From Clostridiales bacterium (GTDB taxonomy: Bacteria; Bacillota; Clostridia; Christensenellales; Aristaeellaceae), in assembly GCA_004554085.1 (NCBI GenBank), contig SFNY01000092.1, positions 1 to 5,352 of the forward strand: a stretch of DNA of 5,352 nt. Direction: 5' to 3'. Shown here piece by piece: positions 1 through 3,867 of this stretch. Positions within the stretch are counted from its first letter, which is position 1, and the number at the start of each line of letters is the position of its first letter. The translations under genes and the position numbers were made by a program. The notes beneath the pieces were generated by a model. The model saw nothing but the letters and a program-made list of their open reading frames with translations. It searched no databases and was not told the DNA's origin.

Positions 1-85
1 TATCCTCCGTCAGCTCCGCGATGACCACGTCCTTGAGGCCCACGGTAGAGGCAACCTTGGGCGATGCAGCAATGGTTCCTGCCAT
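1..85 (-). CDS. Major tail protein, phi13-type, N-terminal fragment (cut by window edge)
   Basis: Only the first 28 codons are present; the gene runs off the low-coordinate edge. The protein begins MAGTIAASPKVASTVGLKD and continues VVIAELTED. A short lead-in followed by 'GLK(N/D)hhhA.LTED' is the usual opening of the phi13-family major tail protein, which polymerises into the tail tube of siphophages. Its position directly after the head-closure and tail-joining genes is where a tail tube gene is expected. The ATG at 85 is set by a perfect AGGAGG 8 nt upstream. Family assignment rests on a short N-terminus plus gene order, so it is moderately sure; another tail tube family is the main alternative. 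Confidence 0.6.
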   Translation of the reverse strand, partial: MAGTIAASPKVASTVGLKDVVIAELTED

Positions 86-93
86 GATTGTTT

Positions 94-99
94 CCTCCT
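94..99 (-). promoter_or_regulatory. Ribosome binding site of the major tail protein gene
   Basis: On the minus strand this reads AGGAGG, 8 nt before the ATG at 85. It lies in the 32-nt gap after the gp10-like gene, and is among the strongest sites in the window, as suits a highly expressed tube subunit. Confidence 0.8.
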
Positions 100-117
100 T
101 TATAGTTGTGATGATTA

Positions 118-540
118 TTACAAGTTGTCAATGGCATCCCGCAGACCGTCCCGGATGATGCTGTAGGCTTCATCCTGTCTGACATCGAAGGCAGGACGGA
201 CGAAGGGATGCGCGGGAGCCGGCGCAGGACCGCCGTGCCCGTATTCGACAGGATTCGCGTAAAAGGCATCGGCCTCCGAGTGGTGCACGCCAATGGTGAT
301 GGTCTGCCCGCTGGACTGGCGCTTCCGCACCTTGCCGACGAGGATGGAGCGATTCAGGGCTCCCGTGATGATAGCGGGGTCGGAGGAAGCGTTCTGCTTC
401 ATCTGTGTGTGTATGGGCTGGGCGGCCTTCCGGAGAATCGCCCGGGCTGTAGCCGCACCGGTGTCGTCGGCGTCCATGGCCTGTGCCATCCGGCCAATGT
501 CGTTCATAAAGGCGTCAAACCCTTCCGTTTCAAGGGGCAT
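118..540 (-). CDS. HK97 gp10-family tail component / head-tail joining protein
   Basis: A 140-residue protein of normal length for the HK97 gp10-like family, whose members act at the head-tail interface during siphophage tail completion. The diagnostic part is the C-terminal half: YANPVEYGHGG (residues 94-104), an Ala/Pro stretch, then HPFVRPAFD (111-119). This matches the family pattern 'Y..fVEyG....PAxPFlRPAfd'. The N-terminal half is helical and polar (FDAFMNDIGRMA, then ATARAILRKAAQPI). The frame stays open upstream to 606, but the ATG at 540 is chosen because AGGAGG lies 9 nt before it; the in-frame ATG at 546 is only 3 nt from that site and the one at 558 lies upstream of it. The start overlaps the preceding gene by 11 nt, implying translational coupling. 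Confidence 0.85.
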   Translation of the reverse strand: MPLETEGFDAFMNDIGRMAQAMDADDTGAATARAILRKAAQPIHTQMKQNASSDPAIITGALNRSILVGKVRKRQSSGQTITIGVHHSEADAFYANPVEYGHGGPAPAPAHPFVRPAFDVRQDEAYSIIRDGLRDAIDNL

Positions 541-898
541 CCGCATGCACCTCCTCATACCAGCACCACGTCCACTGTACGGTGTACTGCCGTGTGGCGG
601 TGTCATAGCTCGGCTGATTGTAGCCCTTGTCGGACTCCTCGATCATGGAAAAGCCATACCTGTACATGGCGTTTCGGATAGCCGCGGCGGTTTCAGTCGG
701 GTCGCTGTCGCTCCAGAGGTTCAGGTAGACATAGGTGCGAAGCGACTGCACATGGTCGTCCTGATGCGCGGCCTCGGTGGTGGTGCTGGAGTACACCGCG
801 TACTGCGGGGGCGGATTCTGCTGGGACGAGGTTGCCCGCCACACACCCGCCATGACGGGAATGCCGATATCCTTGAGAGCTTCCTGCACCTGCTTCAC
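530..898 (-). CDS. Putative tail terminator / tail completion protein (DUF3168-like by position)
   Basis: A 122-residue protein starting with GTG (898), which forms a GTGA overlap with the stop of the head closure gene. AAGGGGG lies 7 nt upstream. The sequence opens with a helix (VKQVQEALKDIGIPV), then an aromatic/polar middle and TYVYLNLWSDSDPTETAAAI (residues 55-74): a beta strand followed by an acidic turn and a helix. It ends with an aromatic strand QYTVQWTWCWYEEV (104-117). This helix/strand/helix/strand layout, the length and the location between head closure and major tail protein resemble siphophage tail terminators and small minor capsid proteins, which cap the tail tube and contact the head stopper. 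I see no motif that settles the family. An in-frame ATG at 1006 would add 36 residues but lies deep inside the upstream gene without support. Confidence 0.5.
   Translation of the reverse strand: MKQVQEALKDIGIPVMAGVWRATSSQQNPPPQYAVYSSTTTEAAHQDDHVQSLRTYVYLNLWSDSDPTETAAAIRNAMYRYGFSMIEESDKGYNQPSYDTATRQYTVQWTWCWYEEVHADAP
550..555 (-). promoter_or_regulatory. Ribosome binding site deciding the gp10-like start
   Basis: Reads AGGAGG on the minus strand, inside the 3' end of the preceding gene. Spacing is 9 nt to the ATG at 540 and 3 nt to the ATG at 546, which favours 540. Confidence 0.75.
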
Positions 899-1254
899 CC
901 GCTTACCCCCTTCGCAATGGAAGCCTTCAGGCCGAGATAGGTCTTCTGGAACGAATACTCGCCCAGCGTGGAAATGATCCACTTGTCGCCCCGGAACTTC
1001 ACCCACATGCCGGGCTTCACATCATCCCGATAGCGGATGGTGAAGTTGACCACAGCTTCGGTGTTCATGACGTCCGCGCTGCGGTAGTGCTGGTTGCCCG
1101 CGTCCGTGGCGGACGCCCAGACCCGGCACAGCACCACATCGCGCTCATCCGGGTATCCGTTTTCGTTGACCGTGTTCTCGGTGTAGCCGATCTCGACCCT
1201 GTGCCGAAGATTGCCGGGGTGCGGCGTGCCGTCAAAGTTTTTGTATCCTCGCAA
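895..1254 (-). CDS. Phage head closure / head-tail joining protein
   Basis: A 119-residue protein, the usual size of the Phage_H_T_join (head-tail adaptor / stopper) family, which closes the portal channel after DNA packaging and provides the tail docking surface. Characteristic features are LRHRVEI near the N-terminus (residues 16-22), a VWAS segment (45-48), and the beta-rich C-terminal half with FTIRYRDDVKPGMWVKFRGD (71-90) followed by KWIISTLGE (91-99). These match the family layout of 'f.iRy...i..g..v...g..y.I..i'. Initiation is at a TTG (1254), unusual in this set; GGAGG 9 nt upstream supports it, and the next in-frame ATG is at codon 63, too late to leave a complete domain. It follows the gp6-like gene by 15 nt and overlaps the next gene by 4 nt. 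Confidence 0.82.
   Translation of the reverse strand: MRGYKNFDGTPHPGNLRHRVEIGYTENTVNENGYPDERDVVLCRVWASATDAGNQHYRSADVMNTEAVVNFTIRYRDDVKPGMWVKFRGDKWIISTLGEYSFQKTYLGLKASIAKGVSG
906..912 (-). promoter_or_regulatory. Ribosome binding site of the GTG-started tail terminator-like gene
   Basis: Reads AAGGGGG on the minus strand, 7 nt before the GTG at 898 and inside the last codons of the head closure gene. It supports this GTG over upstream in-frame starts. Confidence 0.6.
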
Positions 1255-1261
1255 GGAAACG

Positions 1262-1268
1262 CACCTCC
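1262..1268 (-). promoter_or_regulatory. Ribosome binding site supporting a TTG start
   Basis: Reads GGAGGTG on the minus strand; the GGAGG core ends 9 nt before the TTG at 1254. It sits just after the stop (1272-1270) of the connector gene. Its strength is the main evidence for the TTG start. Confidence 0.7.
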
Positions 1269-1269
1269 G

Positions 1270-1554
1270 TTAAAACATCTTGTCAGGGTCGCGGTAGGGA
1301 TAGAGCAGGTTTTCAAAGGCAATCCGCATGGTGCCGTACACAGCACGGTCGGGGTTGTCGCGGTTCTCGTAATAATGGCTGACGAAGAGAAGCACTGCCA
1401 GACGCACAGGCTCAGGCGCGGCTTCGGAAAACTGTGTGCGGCAGAAGTCCTCCGCCACGGCCTGCGCCTGGGAGATCAGGGATTCCAGGTACATGTCCTC
1501 ATCGTCATCCTCGATGCGCAGGTGTGTCTTCACCTCGTCAACGGTGACGATCAT
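1270..1554 (-). CDS. Phage gp6-like head-tail connector protein
   Basis: A 94-residue, mostly helical acidic protein. It begins MIVTVDEVKTHLRIEDDDED (residues 1-20), the standard opening of the HK97 gp6-like / Phage_connect_1 family ('ht.leevK.yLRid.dddD..l..LI..A'). It continues YLESLISQAQAVAEDFC and ends with a helix, RLAVLLFVSHYYENRD (51-66), also typical ('aillLvahwYenR'). Members form the ring below the portal that joins the head to the stopper. The ATG at 1554 is preceded by GAGGTGA, which overlaps the stop of the upstream head-fiber-like gene. Position after the capsid gene and before the head closure gene agrees with the assignment. Confidence 0.88.
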   Translation of the reverse strand: MIVTVDEVKTHLRIEDDDEDMYLESLISQAQAVAEDFCRTQFSEAAPEPVRLAVLLFVSHYYENRDNPDRAVYGTMRIAFENLLYPYRDPDKMF

Positions 1555-1560
1555 CGAACG

Positions 1561-1567
1561 TCACCTC
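1561..1567 (-). promoter_or_regulatory. Ribosome binding site of the connector gene
   Basis: Reads GAGGTGA on the minus strand, 6 nt before the ATG at 1554. Its first two bases fall within the TGA stop (1568-1566) of the upstream gene, so ribosomes ending there could reinitiate. Confidence 0.65.
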
Positions 1568-1802
1568 ATACATCTGCCATCAGACCGGCGGTGCGCAGAG
1601 CAGCCAGCAGACGGTTGTAATCCTCACGCAGCACGGCAACAGTCGTGGCTTCGCTGTCAGAAACAGCGGGAAGCTGTGTCCCAGTGGGAAGATCGAACAG
1701 ACCATCCGCGCCCTCAACGGTTGCGCCGGGAAGGAAGGTCAGCTTGCCGCCGATGACGAGCTCATCACCGCCGTGTGCCATATAGTTTCGGGTATTGCTC
1801 AT
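1566..1802 (-). CDS. Small head-fiber-like virion protein
   Basis: A 78-residue protein between the capsid and connector genes. The N-terminal half, NYMAHGGDELVIGGKLTFLP (residues 6-25) then GATVEG (26-31), looks like a short beta structure with repeated Gly and 'L.f..GatVeG' turns. The C-terminal part, EATTVAVLREDYNRLLAALR (51-70) then TAGLMAD, is an amphipathic helix. This arrangement resembles the small 'head fiber protein' genes (Phage_fiber_2 type) found after the capsid gene in many Firmicutes phages, thought to decorate the capsid surface. That recognition is from memory of the pattern and could be wrong; a head decoration protein of another type is the alternative. The ATG at 1802 is chosen because GGAGG lies 8 nt upstream; a TTG at 1817 would overlap this site and add MEVKC. 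Confidence 0.6.
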   Translation of the reverse strand: MSNTRNYMAHGGDELVIGGKLTFLPGATVEGADGLFDLPTGTQLPAVSDSEATTVAVLREDYNRLLAALRTAGLMADV

Positions 1803-1810
1803 ACATTTCA

Positions 1811-1815
1811 CCTCC
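1811..1815 (-). promoter_or_regulatory. Ribosome binding site of the head-fiber-like gene, potentially sequestered
   Basis: Reads GGAGG on the minus strand, 8 nt before the ATG at 1802. A perfectly complementary CCTCC lies 8 nt upstream (1828-1824), so this site can fold into a 5-bp hairpin that would block initiation. Confidence 0.65.
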
Positions 1816-1823
1816 AACAGACA

Positions 1824-1853
1824 GGAGGACGGTACAGAATTGCGCCGTCCCCC
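1824..1853 (-). promoter_or_regulatory. RNA hairpin after the capsid gene (possible attenuator, weak terminator or translational switch)
   Basis: On the minus strand, GGGGGACGG (1853-1845) pairs with CCGTCCTCC (1832-1824) to form a 9-bp stem with a single G-U pair and a 12-nt loop. It starts 7 nt after the capsid stop codon. The G-U pair is tolerated only in the minus-strand RNA (the plus-strand equivalent would be A-C), which agrees with the direction of transcription. The stem is followed by TGTCTGTT, only mildly U-rich, so a strong intrinsic terminator is unlikely. It may protect the abundant capsid mRNA, reduce read-through, or control access to the next ribosome binding site. Confidence 0.5.
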
Positions 1854-1860
1854 GGGTTCA

Positions 1861-3063
1861 TCAGGACTTCATCTGCAGAACCTTCGCGGCTTCCGGCAGG
1901 ATCAGCTTGCCGTCCACACGTTCGAAGGACAGGAAGCCGACCTGACCGGTGGGCGCGTACAGCTCGTTGAGCCGCTGGAAGGTGCGGCCTTCGCGGTCGG
2001 CGATCCAGTAGTAGGACATATCGCCGAACAGGATGCTCTTCGCGCCGGAAGCGACGGTCGGCATGTAGGAAGAGGTGTAGACAGGGCGGTTCAGGATGGT
2101 GTCGGGCGTGCCCGCAGTCACGGAGGGCTGCCACAGATAATCACCGGAGCCGTTCTTCAGCTTGCGCAGGGCACGGACGGTGCTGTCATTCATCATGAAC
2201 ACGGCATTGCGGCGGTACGGGGAGCGCAGGGAGTAGTACAGGTCGATCACATCATCAAAGCTGATGTTCGCGCCCGCGCTGGTGACGCCGGTCTCCGCGC
2301 CGCCAGTCGCGTTCAGGATGCCGGTGGGACGGCCGGTGCCGTTGCCCGTGAAGAAGGCTTCCTCCTCCGCTGCGCCGATGCGGCGGGCAAACTCCTTGGC
2401 AATATAGGAAGCCACGTCAAACACGCTGTCGTGCAGCAGCTCGTCGCTGACCTTGATGGTGGTGGCCAGCTTGAACGCGCCGATGGACAGCATGCCGAAG
2501 GTATCGTCGCTCTCCGGGAAGGCCGCTTCCTCGTCGATCCAGCTGGCAGTGCCCTTGGAAGCCACCACGGGGATCTTGCGGTCGCCGCTGGAGGTGGTGA
2601 TGACATGGGCAAACTGGCGGAAGATGTTCTGCTCCTCCAGCGCCTCGACCAGGGTGCGCTCAAACTCGTCAGGGGCCAGATAACCGCCGTGATCATCCTC
2701 GCCGATCTTCAGCGCGTTGTGAATCTCATAGGACATGGTCTTGGCGCGCACCATGTTCCAGAAGGCGGTCCTGTACGCATCGGTGGCGATGCCGCGCTTT
2801 TCCTTTTCTTTGGGCTGACCGTCATCGGGGCGGTTCACGATGGGCTGGCTGACAGGCCTGTTCATCTCATTCTCAATGGCCTCCTGACGCTCCAGCCGGT
2901 CGATTTCTTTCTTCATGCGGTCGACATCATCGACCATGCGGTCATAGGTGGCGGCGTCCTCGGCAGTCATGGTGCCGTCGCTGCCGATGTGGGCGTCACG
3001 GTACTTCTTCGCGGCATCCCACAGGGAAGCGCGCTTTTCACGCAGGGCAAGAATCTGATTCAT
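1861..3063 (-). CDS. Major capsid protein, HK97 fold
   Basis: A 400-residue protein matching the HK97-type phage major capsid family in length and layout; it assembles the icosahedral head. Residues 1-67 are strongly charged and predicted coiled coil (for example RMVDDVDRMKKEIDRLERQE, 42-61), corresponding to the delta domain that acts as internal scaffold and is removed by the protease encoded upstream. A polar linker (69-90) leads into AYRTAFWNMVRAK (96-108) and GGYLAPDEF (126-134), the usual start of the mature shell domain. Further family marks are SWIDEEAAFPESD (174-186), KVSDELLHDS (204-213), the hallmark GTGRPTGIL (242-250), and a C-terminal GQVGF and LILPEA. The precise cleavage site cannot be fixed by eye; it probably lies between about residues 85 and 125. 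The ATG at 3063 has AAGGAGG 7 nt upstream. No separate scaffold gene is present, as expected. Confidence 0.95.
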   Translation of the reverse strand: MNQILALREKRASLWDAAKKYRDAHIGSDGTMTAEDAATYDRMVDDVDRMKKEIDRLERQEAIENEMNRPVSQPIVNRPDDGQPKEKEKRGIATDAYRTAFWNMVRAKTMSYEIHNALKIGEDDHGGYLAPDEFERTLVEALEEQNIFRQFAHVITTSSGDRKIPVVASKGTASWIDEEAAFPESDDTFGMLSIGAFKLATTIKVSDELLHDSVFDVASYIAKEFARRIGAAEEEAFFTGNGTGRPTGILNATGGAETGVTSAGANISFDDVIDLYYSLRSPYRRNAVFMMNDSTVRALRKLKNGSGDYLWQPSVTAGTPDTILNRPVYTSSYMPTVASGAKSILFGDMSYYWIADREGRTFQRLNELYAPTGQVGFLSFERVDGKLILPEAAKVLQMKS

Positions 3064-3070
3064 AGGGGTT

Positions 3071-3077
3071 CCTCCTT
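3071..3077 (-). promoter_or_regulatory. Ribosome binding site of the major capsid gene
   Basis: Reads AAGGAGG on the minus strand, 7 nt before the ATG at 3063. It lies in the 15-nt gap after the protease stop codon and is one of the best sites in the window. Confidence 0.8.
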
Positions 3078-3078
3078 T

Positions 3079-3867
3079 TCAATATCGCAGGTGTTCAAGA
3101 CGGGTGTCGGCATACAGCACCCTCACACGGGGCGGGTCCGGGGACGCGGGCGGAGCAGATGGTGTTGGTTCAGTCGTGCCATGAGGTGCGGCAGAGCTCT
3201 CAGCTGCGGGCACTTCTGTGGATACAGGCTGTTCCTCCGGGAGCGAAGCCTTCACGCGGTTCATGAGCTGCACCTCGGCGACGCGGCTGGAAAAGGAAAA
3301 AGCCACCTTTTCGGACGGCTCCTCACCATCGAACAGCACTTCATCGCAGAAGCCCAGCTCCTTTGCGCGGTAGGCGTTCATCCAGGTTTCCGCGTCCATG
3401 AGGTTGGAAAGGCTCTGCCGATCCATGCCGGTCTTGATCTCATAGGCGTTGATGATGCTCTCCTTGACCTCATCCAGAAGGGCGATGGCCTTCTGCATGT
3501 CCTTCGCGTCACCGCTGGCATTCGTCCAGGGATTGTGCACCATCATCAGTGCCGTGGGGCTCATGCAGACCTTCGTTCCCGCCATGGCGACGACCGACGC
3601 AGCGGACGCGGCAAGGCCATCGATCTGCACCGTCACATCCGCCGGATAGTCCATGAGCATGGTGTAGATCTGGCTGGCGGCCACACAGTCGCCGCCGACG
3701 CTGTTGATGTGGACGGTGATCGGCTGATTCCCGGCGTTCAGCTCGCTCTTGAAGGCCGCTGGGGTGATCTCATCCCCGAACCAGCTCTCCTGGGCGATCA
3801 CGCCCTCGAGATACAGGGATCGCTGGCCGGTATCCTCATTCCTGACCCAATTCCAAAACTTGTTCAT
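3079..3867 (-). CDS. Prohead maturation protease, ClpP-type serine peptidase
   Basis: A 262-residue protein homologous to the ClpP/S49-like head maturation proteases that cut the delta domain from capsid subunits inside the prohead. The ClpP-fold domain spans about residues 15-180. HINSVGGDCVAASQIYTM (53-70) is the glycine-rich oxyanion region; GLAASAASVVAMAG (84-97) carries the presumed nucleophile Ser88; MMVHNPW (108-114) carries His111; LMDAETWM (156-163) carries the likely third residue Asp158. ELGFCDEV (170-177) is the normal domain end. Residues 208-248 form a Pro/Ala/Ser/Glu-rich, probably disordered tail. The frame is open upstream to 4146, but that part is an out-of-frame reading of the methyltransferase gene; the ATG at 3867 has AGGGAG 8 nt upstream and overlaps the methyltransferase stop as ATGA, so translation is probably coupled. 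It lies 15 nt upstream of its substrate gene. Confidence 0.93.
   Translation of the reverse strand: MNKFWNWVRNEDTGQRSLYLEGVIAQESWFGDEITPAAFKSELNAGNQPITVHINSVGGDCVAASQIYTMLMDYPADVTVQIDGLAASAASVVAMAGTKVCMSPTALMMVHNPWTNASGDAKDMQKAIALLDEVKESIINAYEIKTGMDRQSLSNLMDAETWMNAYRAKELGFCDEVLFDGEEPSEKVAFSFSSRVAEVQLMNRVKASLPEEQPVSTEVPAAESSAAPHGTTEPTPSAPPASPDPPRVRVLYADTRLEHLRY

Noticed and set aside
208..1620. Several plus-strand open frames of 150-215 codons opposite the head-tail genes.
   Set aside because: They have no family features, overlap each other, and lie opposite genes that match known head-tail families in sequence, length and order.
1824..1853. The hairpin after the capsid gene as a strong intrinsic terminator.
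   Set aside because: The stem is good, but the following TGTCTGTT is not a proper U-tract and essential head-tail genes continue directly downstream, so full termination would be harmful.
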